A stretch of DNA of 64,000 nucleotides from Streptomyces marincola (GTDB taxonomy: Bacteria > Actinomycetota > Actinomycetes > Streptomycetales > Streptomycetaceae), in assembly GCF_020410765.1 (NCBI RefSeq), contig NZ_CP084541.1:3042501-3106500 (forward strand), written 5' to 3'. The notes below the pieces were generated by a model that was given only the letters and a program-made list of their open reading frames with translations, had not been told where the DNA came from and searched no databases. Below are positions 9,009-17,506 of this stretch, one piece after another (position 1 is the stretch's first letter; the number at the start of each line of letters is the position of its first letter). Made by a program: the position numbers and the translations under genes.

Positions 9009-10421
9009 ATGTCCAAGGAGCCACGCGGGCCGAACGAGAAGCTGGGTGCGGTTCTCGCCCTTGCGGGGATCAGCAACGCCGGACTCGCCCGCAGGGTCAA
9101 CGACCTCGGTTCCCAACGGGGATTGACACTGCGATATGACAAGACGTCGGTGGCGCGGTGGGTGACGAAGGGGATGGTGCCGCAGGGCTCCGCGCCCCAC
9201 CTCATCGCCGCCGCCATCAGCAGCAAGCTCGGCCGGCCCGTGCCGCTGCACGAGATCGGGCTCGCCGACACCGACCCGGCCCCCGAGGTGGGCCTGGCCT
9301 TCACGCGCGACGTCCCGGGCGCGGTCGACTCGGCCACCGAGCTGTACCGGCTCGATGTCGCCCCGGGCAAGGGCATCTGGCAGACGCTCGCGGGCTCGTA
9401 CGCCGTCACCGCGTACGCCACGCCTGTCTCGCGCTGGCTGATAAGCCCGGCGGACGCCTCGGTCGCGCGCGAGGCGCCCGCGTCCCCGAAGGAGGGCGGC
9501 ATCGGCCGCGTCGGCCACTCCGACGTCTCCAAGTTGCGCGAGGCGGCGGAGGAGGCGCGCCGCTGGGACTCCAAGTACGGCGGCGGGGACTGGCGTTCCT
9601 CGATGGTGCCGGAGTGCCTGCGCACCGACGCCGCGCCGCTGCTGCTCGGCAGCTACAGCGACGAGGTCGGCAGGTCGCTGTTCCGGGCCACCGGGGAACT
9701 GACGCGGCTCGCGGGCTGGATGGCGTTCGACACCGGTCAGCAGGAGGCCGCGCAGCGCTACTACATCCAGGCCCTGCGGCTGGCCAGGGCCGCGGCCGAC
9801 GTGCCGCTCGGCGGCTACGTGCTGGCGTCGATGTCGCTCCAGGCGATATACCGCGGCTTCGCCGAGGAGGGCGTGGACCTGGCGCAGGCCGCCCTGGAAC
9901 GCAACCGCTCCCTCGCCACCGCGCGCACCATGAGCTTCTTCAAACTGGTGGAGGCGCGCGCCCTGGCCAAGGCCGGCGACGTGGCCGGCTGCGAGTCGGC
10001 GCTCAACGCCGCCGAGGGCTGGCTTGAGCGTTCGCGCGAGGGCGACGGCGACCCGGGCTGGCTCGACTTCTACTCGTACAACCGGCTCGCCGCCGACGCC
10101 GCCGAGTGCTACATCGACCTCGGCATGCCGGAGCAGGTGCGGCGGTTCACCGAGAAGGCGCTGTCCGAGCCGACCGAGGAGTTCGTCAGGTCCCACGGGC
10201 TGCGGCTGATCGTGGCGGCCGTGGCCGAACTTGAGGACGGGAACCTGGACGCCGCGTGCGCCGCCGGCGCGCGGGCCGTCGAGGTCGCCGGGCGCATCTC
10301 CTCGGCGCGCACCACCGACTACGTGCGCAACCTGCTGCTGCGCCTCGCGCCCTACGGGGACGAGCCGCTGGTCAAAGAGCTCCAGGAGCAGGCCCGTCCC
10401 CTGCTGACGGCTCCGGCATGA
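9009..10421 (+). CDS. NsdA-like HTH/TPR regulator (sporulation/antibiotic regulator family)
   Basis: A 470-aa protein of a Streptomyces-specific family related to NsdA and other 'sporulation-associated' regulators. The N-terminus (about residues 10-90) has a divergent helix-turn-helix feel ([26 protein letters not shown]). From about residue 200 onward it is almost wholly helical with TPR-like repeats ([15 protein letters not shown] and similar). Members modulate differentiation and secondary metabolism, probably by protein-protein contact. The stop is 8 bp before lhgO, so the two form an operon. I assign the family by motif memory; the exact orthologue is not certain. Confidence 0.75.
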   Translation: MSKEPRGPNEKLGAVLALAGISNAGLARRVNDLGSQRGLTLRYDKTSVARWVTKGMVPQGSAPHLIAAAISSKLGRPVPLHEIGLADTDPAPEVGLAFTRDVPGAVDSATELYRLDVAPGKGIWQTLAGSYAVTAYATPVSRWLISPADASVAREAPASPKEGGIGRVGHSDVSKLREAAEEARRWDSKYGGGDWRSSMVPECLRTDAAPLLLGSYSDEVGRSLFRATGELTRLAGWMAFDTGQQEAAQRYYIQALRLARAAADVPLGGYVLASMSLQAIYRGFAEEGVDLAQAALERNRSLATARTMSFFKLVEARALAKAGDVAGCESALNAAEGWLERSREGDGDPGWLDFYSYNRLAADAAECYIDLGMPEQVRRFTEKALSEPTEEFVRSHGLRLIVAAVAELEDGNLDAACAAGARAVEVAGRISSARTTDYVRNLLLRLAPYGDEPLVKELQEQARPLLTAPA

Positions 10422-10429
10422 TGTGACAC

Positions 10430-11638
10430 ATGACACTGGCAGGGTACGACTGCGATGTGCTCGTGATCGGCGGTGGCATCGTCGGCCTGTCGACCGCCCG
10501 CGCGCTGCGCGCGGCGCGGCCGGGTCTGCGGGTGACGGTCCTGGAGAAGGAGGCGGCGCCGGGCCGCCACCAGACCGGGCGGAACAGCGGCGTCATCCAC
10601 AGCGGCGTGTACTACCGGCCGGGATCGCGCAAGGCGAGGTTCGCGGTGCGGGGCGCCGCCGAGCTGGTGGCGTTCTGCGCGGAGCGCGGCATCCCGCACG
10701 CGGTGCCGGGGAAGCTGATCGTCGCCACGGAGCCGGCCGAGCTGCCCAGGCTGCACGAACTGGCGCAGCGGGCCAGGCGCAACGGGGTGCCCGTGCACGA
10801 GCTCGGTCCCGCCCAGATCCAGGAGTACGAGCCCGCCGTGCGGGGCATCGCGGCGCTGCGCGTGGAGACCACGGGGCAGTGCGACTTCGGGGCGGTGGCG
10901 CGCGAGCTGGCCAGGGACGTCACGGTGCGGACGTCGGCCGAGGTCGTCGCCGTCGACCGGCGGCGGGGGCGCGGGGTGGCCGTTCGCACGGCGCGCGGTG
11001 AGGTGGTGCGGGCGCGCGCCATGGTCAACTGCGCCGGGTTGTACAGCGACCGCATCGCCCGTCTCGCGGGGGACGAGCCGGGTCTTCGGATCGTGCCGTT
11101 CCGCGGGGAGTTCTACCGGCTGCGGCCCGAACGCTCTTGGCTGGTCCGCGGGTTGGTGTACCCCGTGCCCGATCCCGCCTTCCCGTTCCTCGGCGTGCAC
11201 CTGACCGCGGGGCGGGACGGCGAGGTGCACATCGGCCCGAACGCGGTGCCCGCCCTGGCCCGCGAGGGGTACGACTGGCGCACGGTGCGGGTGCGCGAGC
11301 TGGCGGCCACGGCGGCGTACGCCGGCGTGTGGCGCATGGCGCGGCGGCATTGGCGCTACGGCGCGGGCGAGTTGCGCCGTTCGCTGTCCCGGCGCGCGTT
11401 CACGACCGCGGTGCGCCGTCTGCTTCCCGAGGTGCGGGAGGAGGACCTGCTGCCCGCCCGGGCGGGCGTGCGGGCGCAGGCGGTGCGGGCCGACGGCACG
11501 CTCGCCGACGACTTCGAGATCGCCGAGGCCCCGCACACGGTGCACGTTCTCAACGCGCCGTCCCCCGCGGCCACCGCGTGCCTGCCGATCGGCCGCGAGG
11601 TGGCGACGCGGCTGCTCGCGGCCACCCCGTTGGACTGA
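10430..11638 (+). CDS. lhgO: L-2-hydroxyglutarate oxidase
   Basis: A 402-aa DAO-family flavoprotein. The N-terminal FAD motif is VIGGGIVGLSTA (about residues 12-23), and the family-typical TGRNSGVIHSGVYY (about 46-59) follows. This signature characterises LhgO/L2HGDH, which oxidises L-2-hydroxyglutarate to 2-oxoglutarate, repairing a side product of central metabolism and feeding electrons to quinone or oxygen. The C-terminus contains the second FAD-contact region, and the length is normal. It follows the NsdA-like gene by 8 bp and so is probably co-transcribed. A stable nested hairpin 15 nt downstream of its stop looks like the operon terminator. Confidence 0.92.
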   Translation: MTLAGYDCDVLVIGGGIVGLSTARALRAARPGLRVTVLEKEAAPGRHQTGRNSGVIHSGVYYRPGSRKARFAVRGAAELVAFCAERGIPHAVPGKLIVATEPAELPRLHELAQRARRNGVPVHELGPAQIQEYEPAVRGIAALRVETTGQCDFGAVARELARDVTVRTSAEVVAVDRRRGRGVAVRTARGEVVRARAMVNCAGLYSDRIARLAGDEPGLRIVPFRGEFYRLRPERSWLVRGLVYPVPDPAFPFLGVHLTAGRDGEVHIGPNAVPALAREGYDWRTVRVRELAATAAYAGVWRMARRHWRYGAGELRRSLSRRAFTTAVRRLLPEVREEDLLPARAGVRAQAVRADGTLADDFEIAEAPHTVHVLNAPSPAATACLPIGREVATRLLAATPLD

Positions 11639-11652
11639 GGACGGGCGGGACG

Positions 11653-11687
11653 CGCCCGCGTACCGGCGATGCGCCGGAGCGCGGGCG
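11653..11687 (+). terminator. Nested stem-loop terminator after lhgO
   Basis: The outer arms CGCCCGCG (11653-11660) and CGCGGGCG (11680-11687) enclose the inner arms CCGGCG (11663-11668) and CGCCGG (11672-11677), with a 3-nt loop and 2-nt symmetric internal loop. It starts 15 nt after the lhgO stop in a convergent gap, consistent with a GC-rich actinomycete terminator lacking a U-tract. Confidence 0.65.
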
Positions 11688-11691
11688 GAGG

Positions 11692-11746
11692 GCTGGTGCT
11701 GCGCGCCGGCGGGCGGACCCGCTGGTGCTGCGCGCCGGCGGGCGGA
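11692..11746. repeat. Exact 26-bp direct repeat, period 29
   Basis: The sequence beginning GCTGGTGCTGCGCGCC and ending GGGCGGA occurs at 11692-11717 and identically at 11721-11746. It lies in the non-coding gap between the convergent lhgO and beta-propeller genes and probably arose by slippage or duplication. No function is evident. Confidence 0.7.
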
Positions 11747-11830
11747 CAGCGGGGCGTGCGGGCGCGAGAGCTGGGGCGCGGCAGGCGTTGCGCCCCCGGA
11801 GTGCACGCTGCGGTGTCCGCGCCCGCGCGT

Positions 11831-13129
11831 TCAGCTCTCGAAGGCGCGCAGGCGCAGGCCGCCGTCGTTCTCGTCGTCGCGCACGGGCGTCAGCACGTAC
11901 ACCTGGTTCGCGTCCCAGGCCACCTGCCTGCTGTCGGCCGCCCGGCGCGGATCGAGGGGCACGGTGCCCGCCGGCAGGACGTCGCCGTTGCCCGGTTCGA
12001 GGTGCAGCAGCCGCAGGAACTCGCCGTCGGGCGTCGCGTGGCCAAGCACGGGCCGGCCGGTCACGTCCGTGCCGTACAGGTCGGTGCCCTCCGGCAGGTC
12101 CGCCTGCCACAGCCGGTCGCCGCCGACCAGCCCGTAGCCCGCGAACGACGCGTCGCCGTACCGCGTGACCAGCGCCTCGTCGGCGACGACCGACGCCCGC
12201 GGGTTCAGCTCGGTGGCGGGCAGGCGCCACAGCTCGTCGCCGGTCTCCGAGTAGGCGACGACCTCGTGCCCCTGGAACAGCAGCACCGGGTCGCCCGCCA
12301 GGATGCCGGTGACCTCGAACTCGGTGTCGACCGCCGGATGCGTCCACTCCAGCAGGCCGGTGTCCGCGTGGTAGACGCTCAGCTCGGGCGCCTCGTCGCA
12401 GCGCGTGACCACGACGACGCGGGACCCGGCGTGGCGCACGCTCTCGGTCTCCCGGCCCTCCTCGCACTCCCCGACCGCGTCGCCTGGCGGCTCGGGCAGC
12501 GGGAGCGCGGTGCCGTCCTCCGCCTCGAACCGGTGGAAGCCATCGACCGTTCCCGCGGAGTCGAGGCCGACGGTCACCGTGCGTTCGCCGACCGTCACGC
12601 GCGCCTCCGCCGGCGTCACCACGCGGTCGAACCGCTCCGTCCAGAGCAGCGTGCCGTCTGTCGTGTCGTGCACGCCGAGGACCGAGCAGCCGTTCTCGCC
12701 GTCCTCGGTCGCGTAGAGGACGGCACCGACGCCCGCGGAGTTCACGGCCCCGGCCGCGACGCACGGCCGCCCCGCGCCCTCCGGCGCCCGCGCCTGCCAC
12801 AACGGCTCTCCGTCGGCCGCTCCGTATCCGGTCACGCCGGCGCTCGACACGAGCACCACCGTGTCGTCGTGCACCCACAGCCGCGTCGCGTGCGCCCCCG
12901 CGCCCTCGGTGGCGGCGCGCACTACCGGCGCGCGCCACACCTGCGCCAGCTCCTCCGTGCTGCCGCTCGGCTCGGCGCTCGTGGCGGAGACCAGGCTGTC
13001 CGCCGTGTTCACGGGGGCCTCCGTGCCGTCCTCACGGCTGAGGACGACCACCCAGACCGTGAGCAGCGCCAGCAGCAGCACGGCCACGGGCAGGGCGACG
13101 AGCCCGGTCCTGCTCTGTCCCTCCGCCAT
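11831..13129 (-). CDS. Membrane-anchored PQQ-like beta-propeller protein
   Basis: A 432-aa protein with one N-terminal membrane span (about residues 12-31, VALPVAVLLLALLTVWVVVL) and no lipobox. The large extracytoplasmic part is made of WD/PQQ-like propeller blades with recurring motifs such as DGEPLWQARA, DGTLLWTERF and TGLLEWTHPA. ATG 13129 is preferred over the upstream ATG 13147 because GGGGAG lies 5-10 nt before it. Such proteins are common conserved Streptomyces envelope proteins of unknown role; the propeller could bind a ligand or scaffold a complex. It is transcribed divergently from trmB. Confidence 0.8.
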   Translation of the reverse strand: MAEGQSRTGLVALPVAVLLLALLTVWVVVLSREDGTEAPVNTADSLVSATSAEPSGSTEELAQVWRAPVVRAATEGAGAHATRLWVHDDTVVLVSSAGVTGYGAADGEPLWQARAPEGAGRPCVAAGAVNSAGVGAVLYATEDGENGCSVLGVHDTTDGTLLWTERFDRVVTPAEARVTVGERTVTVGLDSAGTVDGFHRFEAEDGTALPLPEPPGDAVGECEEGRETESVRHAGSRVVVVTRCDEAPELSVYHADTGLLEWTHPAVDTEFEVTGILAGDPVLLFQGHEVVAYSETGDELWRLPATELNPRASVVADEALVTRYGDASFAGYGLVGGDRLWQADLPEGTDLYGTDVTGRPVLGHATPDGEFLRLLHLEPGNGDVLPAGTVPLDPRRAADSRQVAWDANQVYVLTPVRDDENDGGLRLRAFES

Positions 13130-13293
13130 GACGTCTCCCCGCGTCACCCGATCCGGCTTCCGTGCCCAAGACGGTACGTCGTCGTCGACCGCACGCCGCG
13201 CCCGCGTACGGCTTTCCGCACGCCGTCACCGGGTCCGACGTCGCCCATCCAGTGCCCGGTTCCGTTGGGAATCACCGTAAACTCGGACGCATT

Positions 13294-14070
13294 GTGACCG
13301 ACTTCGATAGCCGCCTTTCCCTTCCCACGTCCGAGGGCCGCCGGATGTTCCCGCCGGGCGCCGGGCCCGCCGCGGATCCCGCGGGCGACCGGCACGAGCG
13401 GACCATCCGCAGCTTCCAGCCCCGGCGCAGCCGCGTCACGCACGCGCAGCGCGAGGCGCTGCTGCGGTGGTGGCCGCGGCGGGGCCTGGAGGTCGACGGC
13501 GGCTCCCGCATCGACCCGGCGGAGCTGTTCGGCGGGCTGCCCGTCGTGCTGGAGATCGGCTTCGGCATGGGCGAGGCCACCGCGGAGATGGCGGCGGCCG
13601 ACCCGGGCACCGGCATCCTCGCCGTGGACGTGCACACGCCGGGTCAGGGCAACCTGCTGCGGCTCGCGGAGGAGGCCGCGCTGACGAACGTGCGGGTCGC
13701 GAACGGCGACGCCATGATCCTGCTGCGCGAGATGCTGCCGCCGGCCGCGCTCGCGGGCGTCCGGGTCTTCTTCCCGGACCCGTGGCCCAAGAAGCGGCAC
13801 CACAAACGGCGGCTGGTCCAGCCGGAGTTCGTGGAACTGGCCGCCTCAAGGATGGCGCCGGGCGCGGTGCTGCACTGCGCGACCGACTGGGAGCCCTACG
13901 CGCACTGGATGCGCGAGGTGCTCGACGCGAGCCCCTCGTTCGTCAACGCGGCCCCCGGCGGCCCCGACGGCTTCGCCCCCCGGCCGCAGGACCGGCCGCG
14001 CACGCGTTTCGAACGCCAGGGCATCGCGAAGGGCCACGTGGTGCGCGACCTGCGCTACCGCAGGCGCTGA
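13294..14070 (+). CDS. trmB: tRNA (guanine-N7-)-methyltransferase
   Basis: A SAM-dependent methyltransferase with the TrmB signatures EIGFGMGEAT (SAM-binding motif I) and FFPDPWPKKRHHKRRL (the family hallmark). It makes 7-methylguanosine at position 46 of the tRNA variable loop. GTG 13294 gives 258 aa; an in-frame ATG at 13345 has a better RBS (CGAGGG, 7 nt upstream) and starts just before the conserved region, so the true N-terminus may be there. It is divergent from the beta-propeller gene and followed 317 bp later by the PrsW-like gene. Confidence 0.93.
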   Translation: MTDFDSRLSLPTSEGRRMFPPGAGPAADPAGDRHERTIRSFQPRRSRVTHAQREALLRWWPRRGLEVDGGSRIDPAELFGGLPVVLEIGFGMGEATAEMAAADPGTGILAVDVHTPGQGNLLRLAEEAALTNVRVANGDAMILLREMLPPAALAGVRVFFPDPWPKKRHHKRRLVQPEFVELAASRMAPGAVLHCATDWEPYAHWMREVLDASPSFVNAAPGGPDGFAPRPQDRPRTRFERQGIAKGHVVRDLRYRRR

Positions 14071-14387
14071 AGCCCCGCGCCGGGGCGCGCGCCGGAGCGA
14101 GGCGCGTGCCGCCGGAGCGGGCCGTGTGCCGCCGGAGCGGGCGCATGCCGCCGCGCCGGGGCGGAGCGGGCCGTGTGCGCCCGGCGCGCCCAACGCCCCC
14201 GCTTCGCCCCGCTCACGCGCCGCGCCGGGCCGCCCGGCCGCGCCTCGCCCGGACCGCCGCGCCGGGCCGCGCTGCCCCCGCGCCGGGGCGCCAACCCCCG
14301 CTCGGCGGGCGGGCGTTCGACCTCCGCGCCGCGCTCCGCACGGGACGGTGTGTCCCGGCCTCCCCGGCAGGCCGTAAAGTCATCGGC
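14071..14387. other. Intergenic region with short GC-rich repeats
   Basis: No gene is seen in these 317 bp. The 5' part holds GTGCCGCCGGAGCGGGC at 14106-14122 and 14126-14142 (period 20) and a related third copy after them. Near the 3' end TAAAGT (14375-14380) lies 7 nt before the GTG at 14388 and could be the -10 box of a leaderless transcript. Confidence 0.45.
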
Positions 14388-15587
14388 GTGCGCGCAACAC
14401 GCTCCCCCACGGTCCTCATCGGCGCACCGTTGCTGGTCTGCGGCCTCGTCGTGATGGCCCTGGTGTGGCGCGACACGGACGCCGCCGGTCTCTGGGGCGG
14501 CCTCGGACTCGCCCTGCTCCCGGTGCCCTTCCTCGTCGGCGCCTTCCACTGGCTCGACGCCCTCGCGCCGCGCCCCTGGCGCGCGCTGGCATTCGCGTTC
14601 GGCTGGGGGGCGTGCGCGGCCACGTTGTTCGCGCTCCTGGCGAACGGGCTGCTGGTCGAACTCCTCACCGACCAGTCGGCCTCCCTGCGCACCTCGCAGG
14701 CGGACCAGCTCGAACTGACGGTCATCGCGCCCGTCGTCGAGGAGACGGCCAAGGCGGCGGGCGTGCTGCTGCTGTTCCTGCACCTGCCGCGCGAGTTCAA
14801 CGGCGTGCTGTCCGGCATCGTCGCGGGCGGCATCACGGGCGCCGGGTTCGCGTTCACCGAGAACGTGGTCTACCTCGGCCACGCGATCGCCCGCGACCAG
14901 GTCGAAGGCGTGGGCGGGGTGGACTCGGCGACGACCGTGACGTTCTTCGTGCGGATCGTGGTCGGGCCGTTCGCGCACCCGGTGTTCACCGTGCTGGCCG
15001 GCATCGGTCTCGGCCTCGCCTTCACGTGGGCGCGGGACCGCCCGCGGTGGCGGCGCGCGCTGCCGCTCGCGGGGCTCGGCGCGGCCATGGTGCTGCACTC
15101 GGTGTGGAACGCGTCCGCGTCGATGACCCTGACCGGGTTCGTCCTCGTCTACGCGCTGCTGATGGTGCCCGTGTTCTGCCTGCTGTGCTGGCTGGCCGTC
15201 CGGGAGCGGGACCAGCAACTGCGCGCGGTGCGCAGGACGTTGCCGCAGTACGCGGCGGCGGGCTGGTTCGCGGCCGCGGAACCGGCCGCGCTCGGCTCGT
15301 TGCGCTCCCGCTCGCTCTCCCGGCGGCTCGCGCGCCAGCGGCACGGCTCGGCCGGCCTGCGCGCCGTCGTCAGCTACCAGACGGCCGCGACCTCGCTGGC
15401 CGTGCTGCGCGACCGGGCCGAACACGGTCTGGACGCGCCGTACTTCGCCGACGCGGAGCGCGAACTGCTGCTGCGGGTCGGCCGGCACCGGGCGCTGGCC
15501 GCGGCGTCGATCGAGGCCGCGGCGTCCTCCGGGACCACCGCGGTGCCTGGCGAGCCGTCGGCCCGCACGGCCGTCGCCACCGGCTGA
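14388..15587 (+). CDS. PrsW-family intramembrane metalloprotease
   Basis: A 399-aa protein with about eight membrane spans and the PrsW motifs: VVEETAKAAG (near residues 116-125), FAFTENVVYLGHA (near 155), and later histidines in GPFAHPVF and VLHSVWNAS. These Glu/His residues form the metal site in the CAAX-protease/PrsW superfamily. Bacterial PrsW cleaves membrane anti-sigma factors within the bilayer, so this could act on such a substrate; none is adjacent. The hydrophilic C-terminal 130 residues are an actinobacterial extension. GTG 14388 begins VRATRSPTVLIG just before the first span; longer forms would run through a GC-rich non-coding stretch. Confidence 0.85.
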   Translation: MRATRSPTVLIGAPLLVCGLVVMALVWRDTDAAGLWGGLGLALLPVPFLVGAFHWLDALAPRPWRALAFAFGWGACAATLFALLANGLLVELLTDQSASLRTSQADQLELTVIAPVVEETAKAAGVLLLFLHLPREFNGVLSGIVAGGITGAGFAFTENVVYLGHAIARDQVEGVGGVDSATTVTFFVRIVVGPFAHPVFTVLAGIGLGLAFTWARDRPRWRRALPLAGLGAAMVLHSVWNASASMTLTGFVLVYALLMVPVFCLLCWLAVRERDQQLRAVRRTLPQYAAAGWFAAAEPAALGSLRSRSLSRRLARQRHGSAGLRAVVSYQTAATSLAVLRDRAEHGLDAPYFADAERELLLRVGRHRALAAASIEAAASSGTTAVPGEPSARTAVATG

Positions 15588-15614
15588 GGGCACGCGCGCC
15601 CCGGCCTCCGGCAC

Positions 15615-15649
15615 GCGAGCGGCGCCCCCGCGCCTGCCGGGGCGCTCGC
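15615..15649. terminator. Stem-loop between convergent genes
   Basis: GCGAGC plus GCCCC on the left pair with GGGGC plus GCTCGC on the right (15615-15620/15624-15628 with 15639-15649), with one 3-nt bulge. It sits between the PrsW-like gene and the convergent glycosyltransferase gene and may serve both strands. Confidence 0.5.
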
Positions 15650-15688
15650 GGGCACCTGGGCGCCGTTCGGGCCGTGCCCGCCCTTCGT

Positions 15689-16657
15689 TCAGCGCAGCGA
15701 GAGCACCAGGCCGTCGCGGCGGCGCGCGTGGCCGAGGACCCACTGCCGTTCCTCGGCGCGCAGCGGGCCGGGGAGCGCGAAGCCGACGAGGTCGATCCGC
15801 GGGGTGGCGTCGAGGAAGTCGAGCAGCCGGGCCACGATGAACGCGGTGCTCGGCTCGGCGGCCCAGCGCACCTCGCCCATCAGGGCCGGGTCGCGGACGG
15901 GCCGGCTCAGCGAGCGGTCCCCCACGTACGCCTGCGCGCCGGGCACCAGCCGCTGCCTGATGGCGGCCTGCCACTGCGCCGGCTGCTCACCGAAGACGAG
16001 GCGGGTGCGCGCCCGGCGCCGCCACCCGGGGCCGCCGCTGCGGTGCGAGACGGCGTGCACGTCGACGCGTTCGCCGGTGCCCTCCGCGTGCGTCTGGAAG
16101 GAGTCGAGGCGGATGACGAGGTCGTAGTCGTCGATCCGGGCACCGAGCCCGCTCGCCGCGATGTCCTCCCCGTTGGCGACCACGCACACCGTGCGCCCGG
16201 CGAGCTGCCGGCGGAACGCCGCCACGTCGATCGGGTCGCCGCCGTCCAGCGGCAGCCCGTCCAGAGGCGCCCCGCTCAGCGCCATGTACCGCCCGTGCGC
16301 GTCCATGGCCTCGGCCGCCCGGCCGTCGGCTTCGAGCGCTTGGGCGCGCAGCCGCCACGCGCCCCCCGAGCGGGCGCGCAGCGCCACCGCGGAGTCCGCG
16401 ATGCGGCGGGCCAGCCGCACCTCGCCGGCGTCGAGCGCGAGCCGCCCGATGTTCAGCAGGGCGTCGAAAGAGCGATCGGCGGACGGCTCGTACGCGACGT
16501 GCTCGGCGACGAACGCGCCGATCGCGGCCACGAGCTTCGTCCGCTCCGGCGTCGCGACGCCGTCGAGCGCGGCGAGGTACCCCGCGCATTCCCGCACGCA
16601 CGCGGTGGTGAGATCCTCGGCGCGTGCGACGCTTCCAGGGCGCAGCCTGACCTTCAT
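15689..16657 (-). CDS. GT29 (sialyltransferase-like) family protein
   Basis: A 322-aa protein. Residues 60-130 are helical and TPR-like. Residues 157-187 match the GT29 large sialyl motif in spacing and residues (VCVVANGEDIAASG, then IDDYDLVIRLDSF). A later PSTAFIVARLLDFLD followed by RIDLVGF resembles the small motif. GT29 enzymes in animals transfer sialic acid from CMP-sialate onto glycans; bacterial relatives are rare and uncharacterised. The usual cysteine in the L motif is present (Cys158), but the second motif lacks its partner cysteine. The donor may not be CMP-sialic acid, since no sialic-acid genes are nearby. It is divergent from the gene at 16790. Confidence 0.65.
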   Translation of the reverse strand: MKVRLRPGSVARAEDLTTACVRECAGYLAALDGVATPERTKLVAAIGAFVAEHVAYEPSADRSFDALLNIGRLALDAGEVRLARRIADSAVALRARSGGAWRLRAQALEADGRAAEAMDAHGRYMALSGAPLDGLPLDGGDPIDVAAFRRQLAGRTVCVVANGEDIAASGLGARIDDYDLVIRLDSFQTHAEGTGERVDVHAVSHRSGGPGWRRRARTRLVFGEQPAQWQAAIRQRLVPGAQAYVGDRSLSRPVRDPALMGEVRWAAEPSTAFIVARLLDFLDATPRIDLVGFALPGPLRAEERQWVLGHARRRDGLVLSLR

Positions 16658-16789
16658 GGGGCTGAGAGTGCCCCTCGGGCGGGCAGCCCACGTGACTCGC
16701 GAGCACCGGGCAGGTGAACGTTGCCTGTCTAGCGCTTCCCCCGAACCGACCGTAGTGTTCCCCTCACACTACGCGTGGCTTGGAGCGCG

Positions 16790-17506
16790 ATGTTCACCGA
16801 GTACGAGTTGCAGCTCCGGGAGCGCTTCCTCGCCGCTCCCCTCACCCCGGCCCCGGCACCCTGGCGTGCCGTCTTCCCCTCCCACGCGAGCCTGCCGATC
16901 GGCGGCCTGCTCGGCGTCGGCTTCGCGCCCGACCCGCGCGACGGCCACGATCTGCTCATGGTCGTCTCGCAGGGCGGGCACGGCGTGTTCGACACGGTCA
17001 CGGGCGCGCTCCTGGCCCGCGACCGCGACCCCGATGCCGACATCTGCGACCCGGCCGGCCCGTTCCTCACCTGCCCCGGCATCGGGCCGCTGACCGGCAC
17101 GCACGTCCGGATCGCCGGCCTGCACGGCGGCGGTCTGCACTCGACGACGGAGGACGGCTGGGCCGTCGACGTGGTCAGCCCGGACTGGCCGCACCACCGC
17201 GTCCTGCTGTCCGCCGACGGCGGCCTGTGCCACGGCCCGGCCGGCGGCGTCTGGTGGCTGATCCACCACACCACGCACGCCCCGCTGCGCACCGCCGGCT
17301 TCTCCCCCACGGGCACCACGCTCGCGGTCGCCACGAGCACCGACCTGACCCTGCTGACCCGTGCGCCCTCAGCCGTCGACGATGCCCCAATCGACGGCGG
17401 AGCGGGAGCCCGACCAGCCCTCGGGCGTCTTCCACACCGATCCGATGCCGAGTGTCTCCAAATAGTCGACGTAGGCGCGGACATCCTCGGTGAACAGGGC
17501 CAATAG
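16790..17506 (+). CDS. Conserved hypothetical protein, 3' end probably altered
   Basis: A 238-aa protein I do not recognise by function. It resembles short conserved Streptomyces proteins with repeated beta-strand segments (LLMVVSQGGHGVFD, GTHVRIAGLHGGGLHS). ATG 16790 has GGAG 4 nt upstream. The coherent part ends around residue 190 (TTLAVATSTDLTLLTR). The remaining about 45 residues read through the antiparallel 3' end of the MrcB-like gene for 138 bp and have no protein-like character. This suggests the original stop was lost when the adjacent lower-GC island joined here. No signal peptide or membrane span is seen. Confidence 0.6.
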   Translation: MFTEYELQLRERFLAAPLTPAPAPWRAVFPSHASLPIGGLLGVGFAPDPRDGHDLLMVVSQGGHGVFDTVTGALLARDRDPDADICDPAGPFLTCPGIGPLTGTHVRIAGLHGGGLHSTTEDGWAVDVVSPDWPHHRVLLSADGGLCHGPAGGVWWLIHHTTHAPLRTAGFSPTGTTLAVATSTDLTLLTRAPSAVDDAPIDGGAGARPALGRLPHRSDAECLQIVDVGADILGEQGQ

